Origin: Prevotella amnii DSM 23384 = JCM 14753
GTDB lineage: Bacteria > Bacteroidota > Bacteroidia > Bacteroidales > Bacteroidaceae
Assembly (NCBI RefSeq): GCF_000378745.1
Contig: NZ_KB905274.1
Span: 5,390-69,389 of the forward strand
DNA: 64,000 nt
Direction of reading: 5' to 3'
In this document: one piece after another, positions 1 through 8,900 of the stretch
Position numbering within the stretch: position 1 is the first letter of the stretch
Layout: each line of letters begins with the position of its first letter
Translations under genes and position numbers: made by a program
The notes under the pieces: model-generated
The model's database searches: none
The model's input: the letters and a program-made list of their open reading frames with translations, nothing else
What the model was told of the DNA's origin: nothing

Positions 1-1246
1 CCTCTCTCTCCGCAATTTCTTTCTCTTTTGCAGATTGCTTGGCAATGAGCCTGTCCATATCCTCCGAAATCTTCCTGTCCGTCACCTGCGCGTAAATCTG
101 CGTGCTTGATATGGAGGCGTGCCCCATCATCTTGGCAATGCTCTCAATGGGTATTCCTGCACTTAAACTCATTGTACCGAAAGTGTGCCTTGCCATATGA
201 TAGGACAACCGTTCTCTGATACCGCAAGCCTTGCCCACAATGCACAGGTTCTTGCCCATTACGCTACGGCTGCAACTACGGGGGAAGACAAGGCTGTCGC
301 CTTTTTCTTTCACCGTCTGCAGTTCTTCGTTTCCCTCCTGTTCTTCCCAACAATGGCGGATAATGGCCTCCGCTATTGGATGCAGCGGCACAACGAACTC
401 CACCTTTGTCTTTTGACGTTCCTTTCGGATATACTTCCTCCCGCCCGCTGCCGTTTGGATATGCCCATATTGCAGAGTTTCCATATCAGCGATTGCCAGT
501 CCCGTAAGACAGGAAAAGACGAACATCAGCCTTGCCAATTCCGCCTCGCTGTCATTCATTTTCATTGTCGCAAGTTTAGCAACTTCACTCTTTTGCAGGA
601 AGCGTATCTTCTTTTCTTCTTTCTCATACTTGGCATGCTCAAAAGGATTGCAGCGAATAATCCTCTTGCTGACCGCACGGAACATCAGCCTGCTCAGCCA
701 GCAGAGATAGTTGTTGATGGTCGTTCCCTTTAATCCGCGCTTTTTGAGAAAGAAGCGATATTCCTCAAACAAGTCCTCCGTAATGGTGGAAATGGATATG
801 TCCTGCAATCCTTTATCTTCCACAAACTCACGGAGGTTCTTGTCAGAATGGGACAGATTCAGATAAGTTCCCTCCGCCCTTGACTTTCCAACGCTTTCCT
901 TGAGTGCTTGCAGCTCCGCCCTGCTCATGGCAAGGAGGGTTGACGGATTCTCTGTTATGCCTTGCAGGTGGTTCTTGATAAGTTCAGCACTTACCACTCC
1001 GTCCCTTGTCAGTATATCCTGATAGGTCTTTTCCACAATTTCCCTGAACTCATGGAGTCTTTGATTGGTTTTCCTGTCTGTCGTCAAGCCCTGCTTGGTG
1101 TTCCACTCGGAGGGATTGCATTCTTCGCCCGTGGTAATGGTTGTGCTTTTTCCGTCTATGGTGATACGGCATAGAATGGCGGTATTGCCATCTGCCTTAA
1201 TTTTCTGTCTGTTGATATAGAACATTATCTTGAATGTACTTCTCAT
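1..1246 (-). CDS. Tyrosine recombinase / integrase of a mobile element, C-terminus cut by the window edge
   Basis: An open frame runs from an ATG at 1246 leftward through base 1 without a stop (at least 415 codons). The N-terminus (MRSTFKIMFYINRQKIKADG) fits the arm-binding domain of Bacteroidetes integrases, followed by a SAM-like core-binding region and a catalytic domain. The HxxR box HMARHTF lies near residue 350 and the nucleophile Tyr in QIYAQV near 380. The position of the first catalytic Arg reads TGLAIAD, so it is Ala. It lies 64 bases downstream of a second integrase on the same strand, probably co-transcribed. G+C and codon choice (CTG, AAG, GCC) differ from the rest of the window, which indicates transfer. 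The family is clear; the element type is not visible. Confidence 0.93.
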   Translation of the reverse strand, partial: MRSTFKIMFYINRQKIKADGNTAILCRITIDGKSTTITTGEECNPSEWNTKQGLTTDRKTNQRLHEFREIVEKTYQDILTRDGVVSAELIKNHLQGITENPSTLLAMSRAELQALKESVGKSRAEGTYLNLSHSDKNLREFVEDKGLQDISISTITEDLFEEYRFFLKKRGLKGTTINNYLCWLSRLMFRAVSKRIIRCNPFEHAKYEKEEKKIRFLQKSEVAKLATMKMNDSEAELARLMFVFSCLTGLAIADMETLQYGHIQTAAGGRKYIRKERQKTKVEFVVPLHPIAEAIIRHCWEEQEGNEELQTVKEKGDSLVFPRSCSRSVMGKNLCIVGKACGIRERLSYHMARHTFGTMSLSAGIPIESIAKMMGHASISSTQIYAQVTDRKISEDMDRLIAKQSAKEKEIAERE

Positions 1247-1310
1247 TGTCTTGATGCTTTAATGTTTTGATTGATTGGATGAAAAAAAATAAGATGATGA
1301 GACTTTATCG

Positions 1311-2540
1311 TTAGATAGTCAGCTGCATATCACCTGTAAAAGAGAGGAAAAGGTCGAACTCCTCAAAAAGTTTCAGTGGAGTTACTTTGGCATAGCGTTC
1401 CGTCATGCTTATGTTGGAATGTCCCAGCATCTTGCTTACCGTTTCAATAGGCACACCCTGTTCAAGCGTGATGAGTGTTGCAAAGGTGTGCCTTGCGGTA
1501 TGAGTGGTAAATGGAAACGATATGCCTGCACGAAGCCGCAGGGCTTTCAGACAGGTCTGATAGCTCTTGTACTTGATATAGGGAAGCAGTGTTTCCCTTT
1601 CATCGCAGTGAAACCTCTCTATCAGCCTAATGGCTTCGGGCAATAACTTGATACGGCAGGGTACGCCTGTCTTGTGGCGGTTGAATTTCAGCCACATTTT
1701 GCCTTCATCATCACGGACAAGGTGGGACTTGCTCAGTTCCATCAGGTCGCAATAGGCTGCACCAACATAGCAGGCAAAGAGGAATATGTCCCTTGCCGTT
1801 TCCATTTCTTCCTCCAAATCCTCAAAGCAGAGAGCCTTCAGCTTTTCCAACGCTTCCTTGTCGAGTGCCTTGGGGAGTTTCTTGTTGCCCTTTGATATCT
1901 TAACCTTGTCAAAAAGGAGCGTGTCTGCCAATCCCTCACGGTATGCCAATCTGCATACCGTCTTCAAATGCGTGGCTACATTATAGAACGTGCTTTCCTG
2001 AAAACCACACTCACCTAAGAAATACTGCTGGAACTCATGGATAAAATCCTCTGTAAGTTGCGAGAATGCCAAGTCCGAAACCTTGTACTTCCGTTGAATA
2101 AACTTCTGTAAATGTATCCGGGTGGAGTGGTAGCCGTGTATGGCTCCTTCCTTGATGTCTATACCTACATGGTTTTCTTTTTCCTTGATGAGTATGTCCA
2201 GCCTTTCGATGAGCATGCACCGTGTCTGCACGCTGCCCTGAAACTGCTCCTTCACATCGGTTGCGTCAAACGGGCATCCTTTGGAGAGCAGGGACTGATA
2301 AGCAGACTGAACGGACAGCAACAGGTTTTCCAACCTGCTGTTCACTTCCACCGCCTCACGGCTCTTTCCGTCCATTCGGCTCTCACGGGGATTCCACAAA
2401 TCGGGATTGCAGGAGAGTTTGCAACTGAACTGGGCAATGGAACGGTCGATGGTTATCCGCCCCATAATCGGGGCTTTGCCCGACTTGTCAAGACCGCTCT
2501 TTTTGAGGTAGAGCAACACCTTCATTTTTCCTTGTTTCAT
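1311..2540 (-). CDS. Tyrosine recombinase / integrase (second of a tandem pair)
   Basis: 409 residues, complete. It has an N-terminal arm-binding region (MKVLLYLKKSGLDKSGKAPI), a central core-binding helical domain (about 105-210), and a C-terminal catalytic domain with HTARHTF (H347, R350), LGH (H374) and the Tyr nucleophile at 383 in TERYAKV. The usual first Arg is replaced (YVGAAYCDL). IntDOT of the Bacteroides conjugative transposon CTnDOT is known to lack this Arg as well. It is transcribed toward the other integrase. A TAACTTTG box lies 20 bases upstream, inside an 11-bp inverted repeat. Higher G+C than the chromosome to the right marks it as acquired. It most likely catalyses integration or excision of the element whose body lies left of the window. 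Confidence 0.95.
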   Translation of the reverse strand: MKQGKMKVLLYLKKSGLDKSGKAPIMGRITIDRSIAQFSCKLSCNPDLWNPRESRMDGKSREAVEVNSRLENLLLSVQSAYQSLLSKGCPFDATDVKEQFQGSVQTRCMLIERLDILIKEKENHVGIDIKEGAIHGYHSTRIHLQKFIQRKYKVSDLAFSQLTEDFIHEFQQYFLGECGFQESTFYNVATHLKTVCRLAYREGLADTLLFDKVKISKGNKKLPKALDKEALEKLKALCFEDLEEEMETARDIFLFACYVGAAYCDLMELSKSHLVRDDEGKMWLKFNRHKTGVPCRIKLLPEAIRLIERFHCDERETLLPYIKYKSYQTCLKALRLRAGISFPFTTHTARHTFATLITLEQGVPIETVSKMLGHSNISMTERYAKVTPLKLFEEFDLFLSFTGDMQLTI

Positions 2541-2703
2541 ACGCTTTAATTTCTGTGGGCAAAGTTACCCGAATTAAAGCGTTCCTCACTTACGCAGAAA
2601 ACTGCCGACCGAAGCAACAGCCACACGAGCGAAAATAATTCAGTTACCGAATATTACTCCATCGTTACCTATGCTAGAATCGAGTAACGTTCTGGTAACT
2701 GAA
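2541..2703. other. Repeat-rich att-like segment upstream of the integrase pair
   Basis: An 11-bp inverted repeat ACGCTTTAATT (2541-2551) / AATTAAAGCGT (2572-2582) encloses the integrase promoter. A 10-bp inverted repeat TTCAGTTACC (2639-2648) / GGTAACTGAA (2694-2703) encloses a second pair, CGTTAC (2663-2668) / GTAACG (2684-2689). The core GTTAC thus appears five times in either orientation, counting AGTTACCC near 2563-2570. Clustered short repeats beside an integrase are typical of arm-type integrase sites at an attachment site. That role is inferred; an operator is an alternative. Confidence 0.5.
2560..2567 (-). promoter_or_regulatory. Putative -7 box of the integrase promoter
   Basis: On the minus strand this reads TAACTTTG, matching the Bacteroidetes TAnnTTTG box, 20 bases upstream of the integrase ATG. 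No clear -33 TTTG is seen. It sits in the loop of an 11-bp inverted repeat, which could allow autoregulation by the integrase or a partner. Confidence 0.45.
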
Positions 2704-3040
2704 CTTCTGCCTAAATCTGCATATTGCTGCCCTTTTTGAAAGAGGCAGTTTTATGCAAATTGTTCCGTTTCCTGCTTATTATCAGTCAGTTTACACCAAC
2801 TTCGATTTTACTTCATTTTCTTTGATTAGTTGGATGGCAAAAGGTGATGTTTTGCTCACCAAAAGGTGATGTTTTGCTCACCAACATGACTCCTTATATA
2901 TAACTAATTGGAAATAAACAAATTACCTTGTTTGTTAAACTGAACAGATAACGATTTGGAAACGAGTGAGATAATTGGCTTTGCTATTTTCTGCTTAACA
3001 AAGAACGCTTGTTATTCTGTTTGCAAAAGATAATATTTTA
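2704..3040. other. Intergenic stretch at the element/chromosome border
   Basis: There is no plausible gene here. Base composition drops from the G+C-rich integrase region to the A+T-rich chromosome across this segment. It holds a weak hairpin CTGCC...GGCAG followed by TTTTA (about 2730-2755) and the tandem 22-bp repeat listed separately. The stop of the phosphoethanolamine transferase gene follows on the minus strand, with no obvious terminator. Confidence 0.5.
2838..2881. repeat. Two perfect tandem copies of a 22-bp repeat
   Basis: Copies at 2838-2859 and 2860-2881 are identical and directly adjacent. Each holds the inverted arms GGTGA and TCACC around an 8-base centre (TGTTTTGC), so each can fold. 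No other copy was noticed in this window. It may be an interspersed genomic repeat unit or part of the element's end. Confidence 0.8.
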
Positions 3041-4735
3041 CTATGACTCTCTTCTGTAAAGCTTTTTACCACAATATCTCTTCCTTTTAGCATCAAACTG
3101 TTTGTTAAATACACTTAATTTAGGGTTATATCCACTTGTTTTTATTCCCATTATATCTAAAATAGAATGAATCATATCATCAGTCATAAAAGGTCTATTT
3201 ATAGATAGCTGTATCCTTTGTGCAAGTTTAGGACGCTTTGTACGAAAAGTTTTAGAAATATAAATCAGCATAGGTATTTCCACCATTCGAGTATTTATAC
3301 CTACTTCTGAATGCCCTGCTACCTTATCATTTATATCCATAAGATCCTCACCATGATCTGAAGTATAAATAACTATTGCATCTTTATTTTCAAAACGTTT
3401 TATAATGGCATTCATAATGCTATCATTATAACGCACAGCAGTGCTATAACAAGCTCTTAGCTCCTTCATTTCTTTATTAGAGCCTTTCACTTGCTTTGTA
3501 GAATACTCTTTAAAAGTCTTTGGATAACGTTCGCTATACCGAGTATGTGTACCATATAAATGTAAAACTATAAAGTTTTTCTTGCTTTTATTATGCTTTA
3601 AAGTCTTATCTAATAGTGGCAGTAACGATTCATCATAAGGTTCTTTCATATTAAAACCATCTTCTGATCTTAGCCGTGTAAAAGCCTTATTATTACAACG
3701 CTCAGCATATATTCTCCCATGATTACCATAGCTCCCAGAATACTCTTGATTAGAAAGCCATGTTGTATTATACCCTGCTGCCCTTAAAATACTGAACAGA
3801 TCGGTATAATTATACCATTGTCCCTTTGCATGTTGACGATAAAAAGTAAAAAGATCTTGTAACACTAATATAGTCATTCCATGAGGGCTGATAACATCAT
3901 TAAATCTTAACAGCTCTCCTTTCATATATCGCTTGCTCATGTATGGTGTATTGTTAAGATGATAACCATATATTCCCATATAATGACGTGATGTTGATTC
4001 GCCTAAGATATAAACAATATATGGGATAGAACTATTATTACTCAATATCTTAGGCTTAGTATTACCTGCCTTAAGCATTCTCTCAAAATTTCTCATATTA
4101 GTAATACCATCACATACGTTAGTTATAGTTCTTACCAATGGACAACATCTTCTTTCTAAATATCCAATAGTTGTATCACTCTGCCTAAAGAAATCTTTTA
4201 CAACATTCACAGTAGTGAAAACAATAGCAAAGAAAAGATAAAATGCAAATATCGCCCCTACCTTTGGCTTACAACTTATCTTTTTAAGCATTTTAATAGC
4301 AGCATATATTGCAAAAGAAATTACTATTAGGGCTACATATAGGTACCAATGTAACAAATTAGTCTCTACATATTCCCACGTTTCTGAAACATTAGTAGCA
4401 AGTAACACCTCTATTATAGCTCTATCGGGCAACCCTTGATAATGATATATAAAGAACAAATCGCCTATAAACACTATACCTGCGAAGATTATAATTATTT
4501 TACGTACAATCCTTCGTATTATTTTATTTATTGTACATTCTGTAAATAGCGCAATTAAAGTCACTAAACAAGTGGCATAAAGAAACAAATGTACACCTCT
4601 TCCAAAAGATGAAGCTACATAAAAAATAGTAAGATTAAAAAGCAGAATTATAGTTATAAAAGCAAAATTATTTACTGCAAATTTAACGAATAGACTTTTA
4701 AAGTCCTTTAGTTTTTCCTTTAAAAAAGGTTTCAT
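3041..4735 (-). CDS. Phosphoethanolamine transferase (EptA/CptA-type, sulfatase fold)
   Basis: 564 residues. The N-terminal 190 or so hold about five hydrophobic membrane segments; the rest is a periplasmic alkaline-phosphatase/sulfatase-type domain. The nucleophile motif LGESTSRHYMGIYGY is near residue 245 and the metal-binding YTSDHGEDL near 460, both hallmarks of enzymes that move phosphoethanolamine from phosphatidylethanolamine to lipid A or LPS core sugars. The length fits the family. The acceptor cannot be told from sequence; in related Bacteroidales lipid A is the usual one. The ATG at 4735 follows a TAACTTTG box (4797-4804). It is a chromosomal-type A+T-rich gene lying immediately beside the integrase end. 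Confidence 0.9.
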   Translation of the reverse strand: MKPFLKEKLKDFKSLFVKFAVNNFAFITIILLFNLTIFYVASSFGRGVHLFLYATCLVTLIALFTECTINKIIRRIVRKIIIIFAGIVFIGDLFFIYHYQGLPDRAIIEVLLATNVSETWEYVETNLLHWYLYVALIVISFAIYAAIKMLKKISCKPKVGAIFAFYLFFAIVFTTVNVVKDFFRQSDTTIGYLERRCCPLVRTITNVCDGITNMRNFERMLKAGNTKPKILSNNSSIPYIVYILGESTSRHYMGIYGYHLNNTPYMSKRYMKGELLRFNDVISPHGMTILVLQDLFTFYRQHAKGQWYNYTDLFSILRAAGYNTTWLSNQEYSGSYGNHGRIYAERCNNKAFTRLRSEDGFNMKEPYDESLLPLLDKTLKHNKSKKNFIVLHLYGTHTRYSERYPKTFKEYSTKQVKGSNKEMKELRACYSTAVRYNDSIMNAIIKRFENKDAIVIYTSDHGEDLMDINDKVAGHSEVGINTRMVEIPMLIYISKTFRTKRPKLAQRIQLSINRPFMTDDMIHSILDIMGIKTSGYNPKLSVFNKQFDAKRKRYCGKKLYRRES

Positions 4736-4796
4736 TAGTTTTATCTTTATATTATTATTAATGTTATATAAAACAGTGATGCTTTATAAATGTTTG

Positions 4797-4804
4797 CAAA
4801 GTTA
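4797..4804 (-). promoter_or_regulatory. Putative -7 box for the phosphoethanolamine transferase gene
   Basis: TAACTTTG on the minus strand, 61 bases before the ATG. No well-placed -33 TTTG was found. Confidence 0.4.
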
Positions 4805-4860
4805 ATGTTTTTTAATCTAATTTTTATTATCTACCATCAAAAAATAATCTTATTCAAAAA

Positions 4861-4897
4861 AAAAGCGCAAGTGTGTTAAAAACAGACTTGCGCTTTT
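4861..4897 (-). terminator. Rho-independent terminator of the OmpA-like gene
   Basis: Perfect 12-bp arms AAAAGCGCAAGT (4861-4872) and ACTTGCGCTTTT (4886-4897) with a 13-base loop. On the minus strand the stem is followed by a run of nine T residues (complement of 4856-4864). It lies 15 bases past the stop codon of the gene at 4913-5773. Confidence 0.88.
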
Positions 4898-4912
4898 ATA
4901 TTTATATTTCTG

Positions 4913-5773
4913 TTATTTTTTTTCAGTATCTTTTGGTGCTTTACCTATTAAGTCCATAAACTGGTCGAGCTTTGGAGTAATTATTATTTGTGTACGACGA
5001 TTGCGCTGACGTCCCAGCTCTGTATCATTCCCCACAATAGGGTTATATTCACCACGACCTCCAGCAGTTATTCTGCTTGGATCTACCCCAAAACGGGTCT
5101 GTAAATAATTAGCTACAGAAGTAGCACGAAGCGCTGAAAGATCCCAATTGTTACGGATATTAGCCATTATTTTATTAGTAGTATTAATAGGCACATTATC
5201 TGTATTTCCCTCTATAAGAACATCATAATTATTATAATCCATAATAATCTTAGCTATCTTACTTAAAGTTTGCTCTGCACGAGAATTGATTTCATACGAA
5301 CCACTCTTATATAGCATATTGTCGGCCAAAGATATATATACTACACCCTTTAAAACTTGTATATCTACTTCTTTTAGCTCTTCTCTGCTCAATGAGCGCG
5401 TAAGATTATTCTGAAGAGCCATATTGAGCGAATCGCTCTTAGTTTTCACCTCGACAAGATGGCGTATATACTGGTTGCTCTCATTAATCTGATCTACCAG
5501 CTTAGCTATATTAATATTGTTATAATTAGCACTTGTCAAGCTCTTATCTAAGCTACCTTGTAACGCTGCAGCACTCTCTTTTGCTTGCGCTAACTGATCT
5601 TCCAAACTCTTTATACGTGCATTGTTTGCAGCTATGGTTTCCTTTGCACTCTGATAATCGTTTGTCAGCTTATTATTTTCTGTACGGCAATTATCTAAAT
5701 CTTTCTTACTTGCACAACTTGAAAAAGCTAAAGTAGCAGCTAAAACACTGATAATAAAATAGACTTTCTTCAT
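4913..5773 (-). CDS. OmpA-family peptidoglycan-binding lipoprotein
   Basis: 286 residues. A lipoprotein signal ends at the lipobox FSSC (Cys20). Residues about 25-85 are a heptad-rich coiled coil (KKDLDNC... SLEDQLAQAKESAA). The C-terminal OmpA domain (about 150-270) carries the EGNTDNVPI and NWDLSALRA motifs and ends with GRQRNRRTQI, the peptidoglycan-contacting signature. It probably tethers the outer membrane to the cell wall. A full promoter (5810-5839) and a strong terminator frame it as a single-gene unit, divergent from purL. The Bacteroides homologues are OmpA/MotB-like lipoproteins; the exact subfamily is not resolved. Confidence 0.92.
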   Translation of the reverse strand: MKKVYFIISVLAATLAFSSCASKKDLDNCRTENNKLTNDYQSAKETIAANNARIKSLEDQLAQAKESAAALQGSLDKSLTSANYNNINIAKLVDQINESNQYIRHLVEVKTKSDSLNMALQNNLTRSLSREELKEVDIQVLKGVVYISLADNMLYKSGSYEINSRAEQTLSKIAKIIMDYNNYDVLIEGNTDNVPINTTNKIMANIRNNWDLSALRATSVANYLQTRFGVDPSRITAGGRGEYNPIVGNDTELGRQRNRRTQIIITPKLDQFMDLIGKAPKDTEKK

Positions 5774-5809
5774 AATAGTATTGATATTTAATAAAATTCT
5801 TCTTTTTTA

Positions 5810-5839
5810 CAAAGTTATTATTATGGTATTAGAAAACAA
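5810..5839 (-). promoter_or_regulatory. Bacteroidetes promoter of the OmpA-like gene
   Basis: On the minus strand: TTG (5839-5837), 19 bases, then TAACTTTG (5817-5810), matching the -33/-7 consensus. The ATG is 36 bases downstream. Confidence 0.65.
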
Positions 5840-5954
5840 GAAAAGCGTAGATGGTTTAATTATTTTTAACCAATAGCTGTTTTGTTTTATTACATTTTGA
5901 TATACACATGATATATTAAGTGTAATATATAGTATTATTTCCATTTGAAAATAG

Positions 5955-5962
5955 TATCTTTG
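5955..5962 (+). promoter_or_regulatory. Putative -7 box for purL
   Basis: TATCTTTG, 36 bases before the purL ATG. A TTTG lies too close (5944-5947) to be the -33 element, so the box is supported alone. Confidence 0.5.
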
Positions 5963-5998
5963 CAACGTATTAATAACACCTAATTTAGATATTAAACA

Positions 5999-8900
5999 AT
6001 GATCCATTTCTTTAGAACCCAGCAGAAGAATGTGATTGCAACCGAAGCCAATCACCCTCTATCTGATGCAGAGATTAAAGCACTTTGTTGGTTATATGGC
6101 GAAGCTCGTTTCTTAAACGAAAAACACCTAAAAGGTACTTTCGTAGGTCCTCGCAGAGAAATGGTTACTCCATGGAGTACAAATGCCGTTGAGATTACAC
6201 AAAACATGGGTCTTAGCGGCATTTTTCGTATAGAAGAATATTACCCCGTGAGTAGCCCTGAAGCCGAGTACGACACCATGCTACAACGTATGTATAGTGG
6301 CCTTGATCAAGACCTTTTTTCTACTTCGATTACCCCATCACCTATTCGTATCGTAGATGACCTTGAACTATTTAATGAAGAAGAGGGCTTAGCTCTTTCA
6401 AAGGAAGAGATAGCTTATCTTAAAAAAATAGAAACAGAAAATGGCAGACCATTAACCGATTCAGAAGTGTTTGGTTTTGCTCAAATAAATAGTGAGCATT
6501 GTAGGCATAAGATTTTCGGAGGAGAGTTCATCATAGACGGCAAGGTAAAAGAAAGCAGCTTGTTTAATCTTATTAAGAAAACGACAAAAGAGAATCCTGG
6601 AAATATTCTTTCTGCTTATAAAGATAATGTCGCCTTTTCTAAGGGTCCTATCATAGAGCAATTTGCTCCCGCAGACCAGTCTACCTCCGATTACTTTCAT
6701 ATCAAACCCATAGAAAGCGTTATCTCCCTTAAAGCAGAAACTCATAACTTCCCTACTACTGTAGAGCCTTTTAATGGTGCTGCAACTGGTACAGGTGGGG
6801 AGATTCGTGACCGTATGGGTGGTGGCGTAGGATCTTGGCCCATTGCAGGTACGGCTGTATATATGACATCTTATCCACGTCTAAAAGAAAAAGGAGAAAA
6901 ATCGGACACGTTACGTACATGGGAACGCTTGCTTCCCGTACGTCAATGGCTTTATCAAAGTCCTGAGCAAATATTAATAAAAGCATCTAACGGAGCAAGC
7001 GATTTTGGAAACAAGTTTGGACAGCCTCTCATTACAGGTTCTCTTCTTACATTTGAACATCAAGAAAATAATGAAAAATATGCTTATGATAAAGTCATTA
7101 TGCTTGCAGGGGGTGTGGGATATGGCACTAAACGCGATTGTTTAAAGGGCACCCCACAAGCTGGCAATAAGATAGTAGTTGTAGGTGGAGATAACTATCG
7201 CATAGGTTTAGGAGGAGGATCAGTTTCCTCTGTTAATACTGGCCGTTACTCTAATGGTATTGAGCTAAATGCCATTCAGAGAGCAAATCCTGAAATGCAA
7301 AAGCGAGCTTACAACTTAGTGAGGGCTTTAGTGGAAGAAGATCATAATCCTGTTGTTAGTATCCATGACCATGGCTCTGCAGGGCATCTTAATTGTTTGA
7401 GCGAGCTTGTAGAAGACTGTGGGGGCAAGATAGATATGGGAGAATTGCCTATTGGCGATAAGTCGTTGAGTGCTAAAGAGATTATTGCGAATGAAAGTCA
7501 GGAGAGAATGGGGCTGCTCATAGATGAAAGACATCTTGCTCACGTAAAGAAGATTGCTGAGCGTGAACGAGCTCCGATGTATGTAGTGGGTGAAACTACG
7601 GGAAATGCTCATTTTAGCTTTGAGCAAACAGATGGTACTAAACCTTTCGACCTTGATGTGGCACAGATGTTTGGACACTCACCTAAAACCATTATGAGAG
7701 ACGAAACAGTGATACGTACTTATGAAGATACCACCTACGATGTTATTAAGATTAAAGAATATATACATGATATGCTACAACTGGAAGCTGTAGCATGTAA
7801 AGATTGGCTTACAAACAAGGTCGATCGCTCGGTAACCGGTAAAGTGGCACGTCAGCAATGTCAGGGTGAGATACAATTACCTTTATCCGATTGTGGTGTA
7901 GTATCGTTAGACTACCGTGGTAAGAGTGGTATCGCTACCGCCCTTGGCCATGCTCCGCAAGCTGGCTTAGCTAATCCTGAAGCAGGCTCTATACTATCAG
8001 TAGCTGAAGCTCTTACTAACATCGTGTGGGCTCCACTTACAGATGGAATGGACTCTTTAAGCCTTTCAGCCAACTGGATGTGGCCTTGCCGCTCACAAAA
8101 AGGTGAAGACGCACGTCTATATAACGCTGTAAAGGCTTTATCTAACTTCTGCTGTGCTATTGGTGTCAATGTTCCTACAGGCAAAGACTCGCTTTCTATG
8201 ACACAACAATATCCTAATGGTGATAAGATAATAGCTCCCGGAACAGTTATTGTTACCAGTGGTGGTGAAGTGTCAGATGTTAAGAAAGTTGTTTCCCCTG
8301 TACTCGTTAATAAAAAGAGAACACGCTTACTGCATATAGACTTTAGTTATGACGAGCTTCGTTTAGGTGGTTCAGCATTTGCACAAAGTTTGGGTAAAGT
8401 AGGTAGTGATGTGCCTACTGTAAAAGACGCACAATACTTCTGCGATTGTTTTGAAGCTATACAGGAAATGATAAACAATAACTGGATACTTGCAGGGCAT
8501 GATATTTCTGCAGGTGGGTTAATAACTACTCTGTTGGAAATGGTGTTTGCCAATACTCATGGAGGCTTAAAAATAAATCTTCATGATATTCAGGGAAATG
8601 ATATTATTAAGAAGCTTTTCGCAGAAAATCCAGGTGTTATTATACAGGTAGATGATTTTTATTATGAAGATGTAAAAAATTATTTAGAGGAAAACAATAT
8701 AGGTTTTGCTCGCATAGGCTGCCCTGTAGAAGAAGGAAGAGAGCTTAACCTTACAGATGGAGAATTTAATCTAAAGCTAAACATTGATGAGATGCGTGAT
8801 ATATGGTACAAAACATCTTATCTCTTAGATCGTAATCAAAGCCTCAACGGAATGGCTAAAAAGCGTTTTCAAAACTATAAGAAACAACCTTTAGAAATGA

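Noticed and set aside
185-733. A 182-residue plus-strand open frame
   Set aside because: It is the antisense of the partial integrase gene, whose minus-strand frame is open and carries family motifs.
2112-2549. A 145-residue plus-strand open frame
   Set aside because: Antisense of the second integrase, with no recognisable domain.
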